Under the pieces are notes generated by a model that worked only from the letters and a program-made list of their open reading frames with translations, was not told the DNA's origin and made no database searches. The position numbers were made by a program, and so were the translations under genes. Positions 54,001 through 62,950 of a stretch of DNA of 64,000 nt are shown here, piece by piece. The stretch's first letter is position 1. Each line of letters starts with the position of its first letter. Source of the stretch: a virus; the IMG/VR virus record IMGVR_UViG_3300036817_000176, positions 21,947 through 85,946 of that record, one strand, 5' to 3'.

Positions 54001-57000
54001 AATCTTCCGGCTCGTCCTCGTTATCGGGGCCTTTCTCTTTCTTCTTGCTCAGGGCTTCAGCGCGCTGGCGCAGTTCTTCATAGACGACGGACTGCTCAGG
54101 GGTCATGTCTGACTCAGCCAGCAACTCCTCGAGATCCGGAATGGTGACAGTATGTGACACGTCTTTCGCGTCTTTGAGGTTCACCCAGCGGTGGAAAAGG
54201 GAGCGCAGCCCGGAGAGGTTTTTAAAGCCCACCAGGCCTTGCTTCAGCTCCACTTCGCCGGAGAGCTTCTGAACCATTACATCTTCAACTTCGCCGAACA
54301 CCTTGATGAAGTCGTCCACGTCGGCGATCCCCAGCTGCCCCCACTCCTCGTTATTCAGCAAGTGTGACAGCATGTTGAAGATATCGATCGGGGAGTTCAC
54401 GGTCGGGGTGGCGGTCAGCATAACCGGCCCACGGCCGTCGTACTTCTCGCGCATGTACGAGGACTTGACCGCCAGATCGATAGCGACCTTCGCGCTCGCC
54501 TGCGTCGGCAGGTAGGCCAGCTTGGAGGACTCGCGGCCCGCCTGGTAGCTGTTGCGGTAGTTGTGGGCTTCATCGACGATCAGACTGTCAAAGCCCATAT
54601 CCTCCCAGTACGGCACATCCAGCGCCTTATCGGTACCGGTGTTGCTGTGCTTCTCGGCGAATTTCTCTTTCTTCATCGCCTCGCGGTGGTTTTTGGCCAC
54701 GGCGAGGATCTTGCCGCCGCGCAGGCCTGCCGCTTCCATACGCTCCGCGTGGGCAACGATGGATTCCGGGCGCATGGGGATGGTGGCCAGTTGCTCTTTG
54801 GTCATCACCACAGTGTCATAGTTAGACTGCGGGATGGCGTTAAGACGCGCCTTAACCTCTTTCGTACCCAGGATTTTCAGCTTGTCGCGGGTCAGCTCCT
54901 CGCCGTTGGCGCCCAGGCGCGGGTTACCCTCGTCATCCCGTATGACTTCCTGCTCAATCTGGCCATCCTTGCCCATCACCGGCTCGACGCCGACAAAGAG
55001 CATTCGTGAGAAGGTGGCTTCGTCGTAGAACGTCTTACTTTCGTGGTACCAGTTCTCGAGCACGGCCAGCGGCACGGCGATCCCTGCACGTTTAGAGCGG
55101 CCCATCTGCCGGTTGTAGGCCACAAGCCCCAGCGCGGTCGTGGTTTTACCGAGCCCGGTACCGTAGGCCAGCACGCCGCGCCCGTCTTCAGACGCCCGTC
55201 GGATCCCCGAGCACTGATAGCCGAACGGCACGATACGCCCCGAGATACCGTCCAGCTGCAGGTCGGCGTCGCTATGGTCGAAGTTAACAAAGCCGTTAAA
55301 GCTGTCGTTATACAGGTCGGCCAGCTTCTCGATGTCATCATGCTGGCGTAGCCAGACAGCAAACTGGTCCTCGATGCCCTTGATACGTTCACGGTACGCG
55401 GCCGCACCGGCGGCATCACCCGAGCGGACGGTCACGCCGTTGAGGTAGTTCTCGAGCTGGCGCTCGAATTGCTCGTTGGCGTTGCTGCGCTTCTTACCGT
55501 CACGCACACCGTAGCCGCTCCAGACGCCATCGCTGCCCTGATACTCCTTGTCCTCCACCATGTCGCCGTCGTCGCCGGTGGTGATTTTGGAATACTGGAT
55601 CTCGCTGTAGCCGCTCTCTTTCAGGAACTCGAGCACGTAGCTGCGCGGGACCCATTTGGCGGCCATGGTCATTTCGATGTCATCGACTTTGGCCCGGAAC
55701 CGGCGGCGCTCGATCTCATCCAGCTGGGCCTGATAGTTCGACAGGATGGCCGGGTCTTTCTCGTTACCCATGGCGTTGATCAGCTTGCGACGGGTGGCAA
55801 CAATGTTCCCGCTGGTGGCGCGGTCCATTGGCATCAACATGCCGTCTGCAGTGATGGCCACGCCCGGGATCTTCGCCAGTTCGCCGAGCGTCTTACCCTC
55901 ATCGCCGCGGTACAGGTCGGCAAAATCGGACACATCGACCGGGTTAAGCTCGAGCTGGCTGAACAGATAGGCGACGGTCTGCGCGGCGCTGGTGTCGTCA
56001 AAGGCGTGAACCGGACCACGATCCAGCGTGCCGGACATCAGGGCGCTGAATTTGCCGTTTACGTCGGTTGCGGTCACAAAGGCGTTCCATGCACCTGCAG
56101 CGGCGCCACCGCCCAGGGTAGAGAGCTTGCGATCGGCGGCGGCCACCCCGAAAACTTTCATTTCGGCATTGGTCAGGTCGCGCAGTTCGGCGGCTGTTTC
56201 CGGTGGGATAACGCCGGTTTCGTTGACCTCGCCCAGCATTCCCTGGATGCGATGGCCAATCAGCGCCCCGCGCACGATACGGGCGCGATGCTCGGCCGGT
56301 TGCGCGTTGGCCAGACGGATGGCATCAGCAACGATCCCATGCGTCGCGTCCGGGAAGTCGCGGTGAACGGCCATCAGTTGTGTGTGGCTCAGCTCCAGCG
56401 CATTCAGCGGGGACTGGTCCATCATGGTGTAGAGCTGGCGCAGCGAACTGGCCCCGTACACTTCCGCGCTGATAGTGTCACCGTCGCTGGCCACCGAAGA
56501 GGTGGAGCTCTGCCATTCACCGTTAACCAGTCGGCGCCAGCGGCCATTGATCATGCGCTCATCGCCTTCGTCATACGTTGGTGTGACCGGTTCGGTCAGC
56601 TCCAGCGCCAGCCAGTCAATGCGTGATTCGAACTTGTGGGCCAGCCGGTCTTTGATCTGCGCGTTAGTAGTGGCACCTTTGTCCACGACGGTGCGGGCAA
56701 ATTTGCCGACGCCCTGCGTGGACTGTTCGCCGTGAATGAATCGCTTGCCCTCGGCCGTGTCAAACCACTTGCCGTTGATGAACGTGTCCCAGAGAACGTT
56801 GGCTTCAGCCAGCACGGCCTTTTTGCGACCGTTCACCAGCTCGGCCATGCCTTCCGGATGCTTGCGCATAACCAGAATGTCGGTGGCCGTATCGGTACCG
56901 TTATTGGAGAAGGTACCCGAGGGGAGACGATGGGCACCCAGGAACTCGGCCTTCAGGCTGATCTCGGCGCGCCACTTTTTGAACTTGGCGCCGCTGACGA

Positions 57001-57709
57001 TGCGCATTGGTACCACGACGGTCATCAGGGAGCCGGGCTTAATCTTGTCGAGGATACGCGAGACGAAATACTGATCCACGTACTTCATATGGGCGTATTC
57101 AGGATCAAGCGCCCCATAGCTGCCGCGCGTTTCACCAAATGGCACGTTACCCACGGCCCCGTCCCAGCTGTTGTCTTCGGCGCTCACGGCCAGCGATTCG
57201 AATGACTTGTTAACCACCTTGTCTTCCGGGTGGAGGAGCTGGTTCACCTGCGAGCTGGTTTCATCGATCTCGGTGGCGGTCATCAGCGCACCGGCGGGCT
57301 TGGTACCGTGGAAAACACCGGCACCGGCGGACGGCTCCAGGTAGTTACCCGGGCCCTGTCCCTGGTTGGCCATCAGCTGCCAGATCCCCTCTGCCACCCA
57401 CTGGGGAGTGTAATACTCGTGGATACTGCCGCCGATGCCGCCCAGACCGGAATACTGGCGCAGGATAGTGCGATCTTCCTCGGTGAGCTGGCTGGCATCC
57501 GTGCCTACCCGGGCAAGAACTCCGAGCACGCGCTCGTTAGCCTCCCGGCGGGCGCGTTCTACCGATACGCCGTCTTCCTTCTCGATGCCGTACACGGCCC
57601 CGACCCGGCTGGCGGTCGGGAACAGGCGATCGTACTCTGCCAGGAGGCTGGTCAGGCTGCGTGCCTCCAGAATGGCAGATACCGCGCTTGCCACAGCGGT
57701 TATAGACAT
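51005..57709 (-). CDS. darB: DarB antirestriction protein: methyltransferase plus SNF2-type helicase, 2234 aa
   Basis: N-terminal methyltransferase region with EPSAGAG (about 122) and catalytic-type GNVPFG (about 183). The helicase core has Walker A GTGLGKT (about 848), Walker B LIVDEAHNY (about 1044), LTATPT and motif VI QRNGRGARVG (about 1462). Coiled coil at about 1540-1650. Size and domain order equal P1 DarB (about 2255 aa), which is packed in the head, enters the cell and protects DNA in cis from type I restriction. ATG 57709 has GAGAGGA upstream. Confidence 0.95.
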   Translation of the reverse strand: MSITAVASAVSAILEARSLTSLLAEYDRLFPTASRVGAVYGIEKEDGVSVERARREANERVLGVLARVGTDASQLTEEDRTILRQYSGLGGIGGSIHEYYTPQWVAEGIWQLMANQGQGPGNYLEPSAGAGVFHGTKPAGALMTATEIDETSSQVNQLLHPEDKVVNKSFESLAVSAEDNSWDGAVGNVPFGETRGSYGALDPEYAHMKYVDQYFVSRILDKIKPGSLMTVVVPMRIVSGAKFKKWRAEISLKAEFLGAHRLPSGTFSNNGTDTATDILVMRKHPEGMAELVNGRKKAVLAEANVLWDTFINGKWFDTAEGKRFIHGEQSTQGVGKFARTVVDKGATTNAQIKDRLAHKFESRIDWLALELTEPVTPTYDEGDERMINGRWRRLVNGEWQSSTSSVASDGDTISAEVYGASSLRQLYTMMDQSPLNALELSHTQLMAVHRDFPDATHGIVADAIRLANAQPAEHRARIVRGALIGHRIQGMLGEVNETGVIPPETAAELRDLTNAEMKVFGVAAADRKLSTLGGGAAAGAWNAFVTATDVNGKFSALMSGTLDRGPVHAFDDTSAAQTVAYLFSQLELNPVDVSDFADLYRGDEGKTLGELAKIPGVAITADGMLMPMDRATSGNIVATRRKLINAMGNEKDPAILSNYQAQLDEIERRRFRAKVDDIEMTMAAKWVPRSYVLEFLKESGYSEIQYSKITTGDDGDMVEDKEYQGSDGVWSGYGVRDGKKRSNANEQFERQLENYLNGVTVRSGDAAGAAAYRERIKGIEDQFAVWLRQHDDIEKLADLYNDSFNGFVNFDHSDADLQLDGISGRIVPFGYQCSGIRRASEDGRGVLAYGTGLGKTTTALGLVAYNRQMGRSKRAGIAVPLAVLENWYHESKTFYDEATFSRMLFVGVEPVMGKDGQIEQEVIRDDEGNPRLGANGEELTRDKLKILGTKEVKARLNAIPQSNYDTVVMTKEQLATIPMRPESIVAHAERMEAAGLRGGKILAVAKNHREAMKKEKFAEKHSNTGTDKALDVPYWEDMGFDSLIVDEAHNYRNSYQAGRESSKLAYLPTQASAKVAIDLAVKSSYMREKYDGRGPVMLTATPTVNSPIDIFNMLSHLLNNEEWGQLGIADVDDFIKVFGEVEDVMVQKLSGEVELKQGLVGFKNLSGLRSLFHRWVNLKDAKDVSHTVTIPDLEELLAESDMTPEQSVVYEELRQRAEALSKKKEKGPDNEDEPEDFTFAIIRDMDRVCTDMDLYRRTMTFRFPLKYADAVGKLVADLPESIKLAGGDDDKQDEDAEKVVNQVKLDARVTTSEHAVTLVVPELYEQEVINRLSQFDITASDVSHPLMPKYARMLENLKTGYEQGGKQIIFTEEKSQHEKLKRIIVNSLGIPESEIGIINAKTVSEKGVDGEQASLEKFAGAYNDGRIRILICNKKAEVGVNLHHGTTDIHHLTLPWTPASIKQRNGRGARVGAKQKKVRVHYYVGKGSFDQFRLDTLKRKANWQNELFTSDAEKMKNADADDAMEASLLLAADPEERRARIEANQEKARARVEEAARRRAGIDLHNYLKAAHDQSGDPAELQTTVSKLKEDVARFERNVTVHSEAFTRNLANSEGDTYMAGYFKQQAKESQKEVSANRAELAKARKNLLMAERRTERNAKAADALKRLRPSLEEAIKKGLLEMPADMLDKGNEFLTDGIHTVRVGRVYQMASGVIARADKLHFDDKQALVTLIHVPNRLRGVSLKPDNKVWYDVASFQNEVSYTPSELEVWKEMSEALTLARATRLLDAGQFSQHLISRSLVLTDSYFLLHGEDGNAFEVNYVERYGDKPMKSGLLSRIVYPDVNDAALKANLAKWLLADRSRFPTSTYGDASQAPKNWLTILYGTDIVAAVEGYGNTAPEQLINEWLASTLAAYRADPSYELNNMTSYYFSKAAKKAIPAEWSNRTAFEAAIKTGEDTLDAEVKEAKRAAQARKDAELAARFELERQNTSRETRVIRLSWVREMATRNRSANGYTFAGELRNAKEGPYVRQDGFDLPSAVADLMAPGIAAAPSENTAAGLRTAFDNAIYVTYGGSYGNKNQDLLETWLKGDAPEEEKPEPTPVEQEQLQEAKVVAEATVEATSAGDIQLDTVLVRRNALAINQSPSKYQFRGRWRTRPAVKKDVGEVIGLFDKQGKNGLLYDKKENIKAAFGEGRGLVFFADSVSDEFPGGWWFIPASASMKEIANVLGVTEE

Positions 57710-57740
57710 AGAAAGTCCTCTCAGGGTTGAATAAACCCCG

Positions 57741-57749
57741 ACATCCTAA
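57741..57749 (+). promoter_or_regulatory. ACATCCTAA element, site H
   Basis: ACATCCTAACC in the divergent darB/portal interval (57710-57868), 128 bp before the portal start. TATGAT at 57807-57812 is a possible -10 for the portal gene but has no matching -35 box. Confidence 0.55.
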
Positions 57750-57868
57750 CCTCATTGTGAAGTGAATGGATTATTGGACGATCCGCCGTCAGCGCCCGCG
57801 ATACGCTATGATCGGCCTGCCCCCTTCCTCCTCCCGCCCATGGTTAACCCCATTGGGAGGCCAGCCAG

Positions 57869-59569
57869 ATGGCTGAAACTACGAAAGCAGATACGAATGC
57901 AGAAAAAGGGCTGGTGTCGCTGCTGCGCCAGGCCTTCTCCGGGTTTAACCCGGACGACGCGCAGGACCGTGGCATTTTGCTGCAGGGCGCTGGTGGCTAT
58001 CACCTTGGCAATCCGCTTATGGCAGACAGCCCCACCAGCCAGAATGGCACTTCGGTAATCGGTGAACAGGACTGGATGGGGGAGAAGAAACTCCCGACAG
58101 ACCGCTTCGCCAAATACGCCCTGCTGGAAGACATGATCACCGATCCGGTGCTGTCGGCCGCGCTCGATATGCACATATCACATGCGCTCAGCGTGGACAG
58201 CCTCACGGGCAACATCCTGACAATTGAGGCCAAAACCGACGATGCGAAAGAGATCGCCGCGTCGCTCATGGCCGAACTGGGGCCGATGCTTAACACCGGT
58301 CTGCCGAGCTGGGCCAAACTAATGGCCGCGTTCGGCGTTCACTACATCCGCCCGTACTGCGAGCAGGGCAAGGGCATCATCGACATCGAGTCCTCCTGGT
58401 ACACGATGGCTCACCAGATCCGCGAATACGTCCGTGGCGGTCGGCTGGCAGGCTTTACCGGCGAATATCTCAAGACCCCGGCCCGCCCGGGTGAGGTCCA
58501 GCTGGTGGAGCCGTGGCAACTGGTCGGTCTGAAGGTACCGTACTGGCAACCGTCCTTGTCTCTGGAGCCGAAGGGCACCAGCGGCGCGCGCTATTCGCTG
58601 TATGACGATATTCACCGGCGCAAACCGACCGAAACGCAGGACTACGGCACCAGCTTCCTCGAGTTTGCCTACAGCTCGTGGTGCGACCTCAATGACGCCA
58701 TCCGCAGCCTGAAAGGGAGCCGCTATAACGCGAGCCGTATCGATCGCTTCGTGGCGCTCGGCATGGACAACCTCGACCCGGCACGCGCCGCTCAGCTCCT
58801 CAATATCGTCGGTACCCAGATGCGTAAGGACGCAGAAGCGGCCGCGCGCAAGGGCAAGGCGAAAGGCCTTATTCCGACTGTATGGAACCAAATCATCCCG
58901 AACCTTTCCGGTAACAAGGGCGGCGTGACGATCGATACGCAAGTGGTCAGCCCGGATATCCAGCACATCGAAGACGTGATGTTTCACCTCAAGCGCATGG
59001 CATCGGCACTCGGCATTGACGTGTCCATGCTCGGCTGGGGCGACCTGATGTCCGGCGGCCTCGGTGACGGCGGTTTCTTCCGCACGTCCATTCAGGCGGC
59101 CATCCGCGCGAACTGGCTGCGTGTCGGCATCGTGCAGGCCGTCAACCGGCTGATCGATATTCACATGGCCAACAAATACGGGAAGGTCTTCGGTGCAGGC
59201 GAGCTGCGCCCCATCGAAATTAAATTCCACTCACTCAATACCGCCATCGAGGCCGAACAGGCCGAAGCCATGGAAACGCGCACCAACTACGCCATGGCCC
59301 TGACCACCGTCCTCGACACGATCGAGAACGGGCGCCTGGCCGGTTCGGACGCTTTCAAGGAGCTCGTGCTGACCGACGTGGTGCGCCTCGATCCCGAGAA
59401 GGCGGCAGTAATCATTAAAGACCTCGCAAAGGCCGCTAAAGACGCCGCTGAAAACGAGGAGAGCTTCATGGAGTCCGTTGGCTACAAGGGACCCGAGAAG
59501 GGCTTCCAGAGTTATCTGGAGAGCGTAATCAATAAACAACTCGTTAATCTGTTAGGAGAGACACCGTGA
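57869..59569 (+). CDS. prt: Portal protein (P1 Prt-like)
   Basis: 566 aa. Typical portal layout: N-terminal beta/helical region, mid-region with SWAKLMAAFGVHYIRPYCEQ and EPWQLVGLKVPYW, and a long C-terminal helical stem (about 410-566). Its stop overlaps the protease start, as in P1 prt-pro. Forms the twelve-subunit ring at the packaging vertex. Transcribed divergently from darB. Confidence 0.85.
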   Translation: MAETTKADTNAEKGLVSLLRQAFSGFNPDDAQDRGILLQGAGGYHLGNPLMADSPTSQNGTSVIGEQDWMGEKKLPTDRFAKYALLEDMITDPVLSAALDMHISHALSVDSLTGNILTIEAKTDDAKEIAASLMAELGPMLNTGLPSWAKLMAAFGVHYIRPYCEQGKGIIDIESSWYTMAHQIREYVRGGRLAGFTGEYLKTPARPGEVQLVEPWQLVGLKVPYWQPSLSLEPKGTSGARYSLYDDIHRRKPTETQDYGTSFLEFAYSSWCDLNDAIRSLKGSRYNASRIDRFVALGMDNLDPARAAQLLNIVGTQMRKDAEAAARKGKAKGLIPTVWNQIIPNLSGNKGGVTIDTQVVSPDIQHIEDVMFHLKRMASALGIDVSMLGWGDLMSGGLGDGGFFRTSIQAAIRANWLRVGIVQAVNRLIDIHMANKYGKVFGAGELRPIEIKFHSLNTAIEAEQAEAMETRTNYAMALTTVLDTIENGRLAGSDAFKELVLTDVVRLDPEKAAVIIKDLAKAAKDAAENEESFMESVGYKGPEKGFQSYLESVINKQLVNLLGETP

Positions 59570-60534
59570 GACGCGTCGAAACCGCTATCAACATTCACAA
59601 AGAGGGGCGCTCAGGCCATAACGGGCGTCGCTATGTTCAGCATTCGGTCAGAGCCATGATCGACTCGGCCGCCACCCAGGAGGGGCTACGTCTGGGCGAG
59701 CTGTTCGGCTACTTTGGCCATACCGCCCGCACCCTGTCCGGCAAGATGAAACCGGATGAGCAGGAGGTCGTGATGGTTAACGGCAAGCCGGTCGTGATGC
59801 AGAACGTCCCCAGCAACCGGCTGGTGGATATCTCGCTCGATGACGACGGCACGCTGCATCACACGCAGGAGATCCTCGATACGCCGTCCGGCGGTCTGGT
59901 CTGCGCGATGATCGACAGCAACGCGGGCGGCTGGAGCTGGGCGGTGACCGGCCCGCGAAACAGCGCCGGTGACCACCCGCAAACCATGTACGGCTTTGAC
60001 TACGTGGCACAACCTAACTTCATCCCCCTGGTGCGCCAGGGCGCGATGCTGGACTCCGTGGGCGAAGACGTGATCACCCGTCTGGGCATGGACCGCGATG
60101 GCTACTGCGCGATGCTGGACAGCTGGGCGCAGGCGTCCGAGGCGCGCCATATTGAAGAGGCCAGCCTGTATGACATCATGATGCTGGACGGGATGCTGAT
60201 CGAGGAGCGTAACTCCTCGGCGCAGCTGAAGCGTGATCTGGAGGCGGCGAGGGAAGAGGCCCGCCAGGCGACAGAGGCCCGTCAGGAAGCGATGATGGAT
60301 GCGCTGGAGACTTACCCGGTGATGCTGACCAAAGAGCAGCGCCGCGCCATTGCCTCGATGGCCACGCCGGAGGATGCGCTGATCTTCCGCCAGTTCCTAG
60401 ATAGCCTGTCCCGTTCAGATCTGGGTAGCCTGCCGCTGGGCGGGAAACGCGAACCGCAGACGGCGGCGGTACCGAGTCAGTTCAGGGAGGTTCCGGGCGC
60501 GGTTGATTTTAATCACTCGCTCCGCTTGAGCTAA
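59566..60534 (+). CDS. pro: Prohead protease (P1 Pro-like)
   Basis: 322 aa, GTG start overlapping the portal TGA. N-terminal domain with FGYFGHTARTLSGKMKP and an APNRVVD-like segment VPSNRLVDISLDDDGTLHHT fits head maturation proteases, whose catalytic His and Ser lie in such blocks. The C-terminus (about 215-260) is a coiled coil, as in protease-scaffold proteins. It would cleave scaffold and head proteins during maturation. Confidence 0.75.
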   Translation: MRRVETAINIHKEGRSGHNGRRYVQHSVRAMIDSAATQEGLRLGELFGYFGHTARTLSGKMKPDEQEVVMVNGKPVVMQNVPSNRLVDISLDDDGTLHHTQEILDTPSGGLVCAMIDSNAGGWSWAVTGPRNSAGDHPQTMYGFDYVAQPNFIPLVRQGAMLDSVGEDVITRLGMDRDGYCAMLDSWAQASEARHIEEASLYDIMMLDGMLIEERNSSAQLKRDLEAAREEARQATEARQEAMMDALETYPVMLTKEQRRAIASMATPEDALIFRQFLDSLSRSDLGSLPLGGKREPQTAAVPSQFREVPGAVDFNHSLRLS

Positions 60535-60560
60535 AACACTGGATTGTTTGAGGTAATAAA

Positions 60561-60594
60561 CAAGCCCGCTCTGGTGATTCACCAGCGGGCTTTT
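60561..60594 (+). terminator. Intrinsic terminator after portal-protease
   Basis: Long hairpin GCCCG + CTGGT ... ACCAG + CGGGC (60564-60590) with a two-base bulge, followed by TTTT. Confidence 0.9.
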
Positions 60595-60710
60595 GTGAGC
60601 CTGTCAGGGTTTAGGTATTCTTTAGTCAAATACTTTACGAAAATCAGGCGCAGCAAGGTGTGGCGGGGTGTTCTTAATAAGTCAGTATTTAGTTTTAACT
60701 CAACCTTTGG

Positions 60711-60739
60711 TTGAATAAGTACAGTACACGGTTTACTAT
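60711..60739 (+). promoter_or_regulatory. Promoter-like sequence in a gene-free stretch
   Basis: TTGAAT (60711-60716), 17-bp spacer, TACTAT (60734-60739). A small hairpin TCAACC / GGTTGA (60700-60714) overlaps the -35 box and could be an operator. The stretch 60601-60825 is AT-rich and otherwise empty; the promoter would serve the gene at 60826. Confidence 0.5.
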
Positions 60740-60825
60740 ATGACCAGATAAGTTGTAATTAGTACCTGCAGAATCACCGGCTCAGCTAATAAGTAGAAGT
60801 CGGTATATGCGTGAGGAAGATACTT

Positions 60826-60996
60826 ATGAAAACATTTAAAGATATGACACCAATGGAACGCCTCGATTACATGCGTAAACACGGTGTGACTCTCTTTCCT
60901 AATCTCTCTAAGGAAGAAAAGAGAGCAGTGCTGTATGTCGAAAACGAACCGGCAGTATCAGCGCAAAGAACCGAGCATAAACTAGCCACCTATTGA
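60826..60996 (+). CDS. Small hypothetical protein, 56 aa
   Basis: ATG 60826 with AGGAAGA five bases upstream. Charged helical protein (MTPMERLDYMRKHGVTLFPN), not recognised. Its stop overlaps the 3' end of the convergent minus-strand gene by 7 bp. AT-rich compared with the structural genes; likely an accessory or regulatory gene. Confidence 0.6.
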   Translation: MKTFKDMTPMERLDYMRKHGVTLFPNLSKEEKRAVLYVENEPAVSAQRTEHKLATY

Positions 60997-61565
60997 TTGG
61001 TTGGTGGGGTTAGAACCTCATCAACCTTCACACTCATACTGGCAATAGCACCCTTCTGCCCTAACTTAAAACCGACTTCACCCTTCATGCTTCTCCTGTA
61101 CCGCTCAACAAGTTCCGGTGCAGGCTCACATATAGTAAGCACACCACGCCCCATAGCTTGCCCTAAGATTGCGCCATATGTGATGGACGCCGGTATCATG
61201 AAACCTTTAAGCGAGTCACAACGGATATCGCGCTGTACAAACTGCAGTTCGACCTCATCTGCCAATAACTTCCCGGAAAACAGTCCACCAAACACCCCGT
61301 TACTGGAGACGGCAACAATAAACTTCTCAGTGGAATATTTAGCCTTATGGTAGATATCTTCCCAGGACCAGCCGCCATACCCATCCTTGAAAGCTGACGT
61401 GTTAGGCCAGTTCTCTGCAACCATGTAATTCTGCTTTGAACACAATGTGTATTGAAGAGAAGGGGCAACAATTTCAGGGTAAGACTCCGCCATCTCTTGA
61501 GAGTACGCGTCAGCAGCCACAGGGCCAAGCCCAGAAATAAGAGCATTAAACTCAAGTTTGTTCAT
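60990..61565 (-). CDS. Accessory protein of unknown function, 191 aa
   Basis: ATG 61565 is preferred; a GTG at 61637 is possible. Mixed alpha/beta with GGLFSGKLLADEVELQFVQR and YGAILGQAMGRGVLTICEPA, a pattern loosely like acyltransferase-type small domains but without a diagnostic motif. AT-richer than neighbours, single gene, convergent with a small gene: looks like prophage cargo (moron). Confidence 0.6.
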   Translation of the reverse strand: MNKLEFNALISGLGPVAADAYSQEMAESYPEIVAPSLQYTLCSKQNYMVAENWPNTSAFKDGYGGWSWEDIYHKAKYSTEKFIVAVSSNGVFGGLFSGKLLADEVELQFVQRDIRCDSLKGFMIPASITYGAILGQAMGRGVLTICEPAPELVERYRRSMKGEVGFKLGQKGAIASMSVKVDEVLTPPTNQ

Positions 61566-61682
61566 GCAGCACCAGGTAGCAACACAAAGAATAGCAGCAT
61601 CATACCATGAGACATTAGGAGCTGAAAAATCCGGCACCTATGACACGGGACGATCGTTCTACCAGATGAGCAGGTTCAATAA

Positions 61683-61714
61683 ATAGGCCCCAAAAGGAGC
61701 CTATTTTTTTTGCC
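61683..61714. terminator. Terminator next to the second rep gene
   Basis: AATAGGC.CCC AAAA GGA.GCCTATT hairpin (61683-61707) followed by a run of T on the plus strand. It overlaps the end of the second rep gene and could act in both directions. Confidence 0.8.
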
Positions 61715-62594
61715 TGGTTCGGGTCGGTTTCTGGCGGCTATGAATCAAAACGAAGCGTTCACGGCCACGGGTCTGGATGTCGTAGTCCAGATAGCCGATC
61801 GCTTTCAGTTCGGTCAGCGCCTTAGTGATGCTGCGATTAGCTTCGGCCAGTTTGCTGGTGGTCAGGGCCACACGTTCGCGCAGGCGCGCAAAGGAGAGCG
61901 GGGCAGGGTCGGCGGGCAGGGCGGCGATAAACATATACAGGCACTGCGCCACCTCTTTCCGGCGTAGCGATTCCTGGAGCTCCATCGACAGCAGGATATT
62001 GTGATCGATGCGGTAGAGCTCCCAGAGGCACTTATCCGGAACCAGGCGCAGAACATCGCGCCGGGCATCGAACTCGGCAAGCTGCAGGAGGTGCGTTTTG
62101 AACTTGCTGCCGTCCGGGGCGCTGAAGGTGATCACCTGCGTCATGATGCGGGTAAGGCTATTGTCGATACGATGGCGCAACGCCGTTGTGAGCTGCTTTG
62201 ACGGGAAGCCGCAAAGGCTGGCGAACATCCTGAAGTCGATCTCCATGCCGGTGGCCTTAAACCCGTGCTGTTCAAAAACCTGCGTGATACCCGTCCAGAC
62301 GCGAAAATCCGTCTCGATATCCATAACCGCCCCGTAGATGGTCACCCGCTTATAACCCTCGGCCCGGGCGAAGGCCAGTTCGCGCATGGTATCGGACACG
62401 TCCGCCGATCGGCTCAGGTGTTTATTGTGCGGGTTGCGCGCCACCGGCGTGAAAATTTGCGTGCGCAAAATCAGGTTCGGGTGAACGGTGGATAACCTGT
62501 TGTGTTTTACTTCAGACAATGGCGTACCGTCTGGGACTGGTTTGTTGTAACCAATTGTTTTGTCTTCAAATAATGCTTGTGTTGCTAAAATCAT
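61701..62594 (-). CDS. Second plasmid replication initiator (RepA/Rep_3-type winged-helix), 297 aa
   Basis: Shares the RepA layout with the 48655 protein: FARAEGYKRVTIYGAVMDIE parallels RAEGYDNIKITGPRLDMD, CGFPSKQL parallels CGFPSKRL, and the C-terminal AIGYLDYDI ... LIHSR parallels SIGYLDCSI ... IVHSR. Start set at ATG 62594, because the longer frame to 62669 would run through the iterons. Its own iterons lie upstream at 62626-62736. Probably a second, independent replicon; whether plasmid or lytic is not known. Confidence 0.88.
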   Translation of the reverse strand: MILATQALFEDKTIGYNKPVPDGTPLSEVKHNRLSTVHPNLILRTQIFTPVARNPHNKHLSRSADVSDTMRELAFARAEGYKRVTIYGAVMDIETDFRVWTGITQVFEQHGFKATGMEIDFRMFASLCGFPSKQLTTALRHRIDNSLTRIMTQVITFSAPDGSKFKTHLLQLAEFDARRDVLRLVPDKCLWELYRIDHNILLSMELQESLRRKEVAQCLYMFIAALPADPAPLSFARLRERVALTTSKLAEANRSITKALTELKAIGYLDYDIQTRGRERFVLIHSRQKPTRTRQKK

Positions 62595-62625
62595 CTTTTG
62601 CTCAGTAACGTGTGACCGCTTCCAG

Positions 62626-62736
62626 TTATGGCTACATCGACTTCCATTTATGGCTACATCGTTTTCCACTTATGGCTACATCGAAATCCTTAAATCTCCA
62701 CTTATGGCTACATCGACTTCCACTTATGGCTACATC
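62626..62736. repeat. Iterons of the second replicon
   Basis: Five copies of the core TTATGGCTACATC at 62626, 62648, 62670, 62702 and 62724 (spacing 22, 22, 32, 22), most within a longer TTCCACTTATGGCTACATCG unit. They lie immediately upstream of the minus-strand initiator gene. A perfect DnaA box TGTGGATAA (62869-62877) and GATC-rich AT-rich DNA (62810-62850) complete an origin. Confidence 0.93.
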
Positions 62737-62950
62737 AAACCAACTTACCCACAGGCCGCAACAGCAGTAATGACGCGGCTCTCAGCGATATCGGCAAGGG
62801 TCGGGGATCTTTTAGGATCTTAAAAGAGGGATATATGGGGATCTATTGGGTATTAGCAGCACGTTTTTTGTGGATAACCGCTGCGAATAACCATGCGACC
62901 CGCTATTCCTTCAGGGCGTCACTAAAACAAAATATTAACTCGCAGACAAC

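Noticed and set aside
52508-54112. 534-codon plus-strand open frame inside darB
   Set aside because: Antisense to strongly conserved helicase motifs, with no ribosome site.
61600-61690. Minus-strand stretch with CTCATCTGGTAGAACG resembling a tRNA D-arm
   Set aside because: The acceptor and anticodon stems cannot be paired and the T-loop is not standard; at best a decayed fragment.
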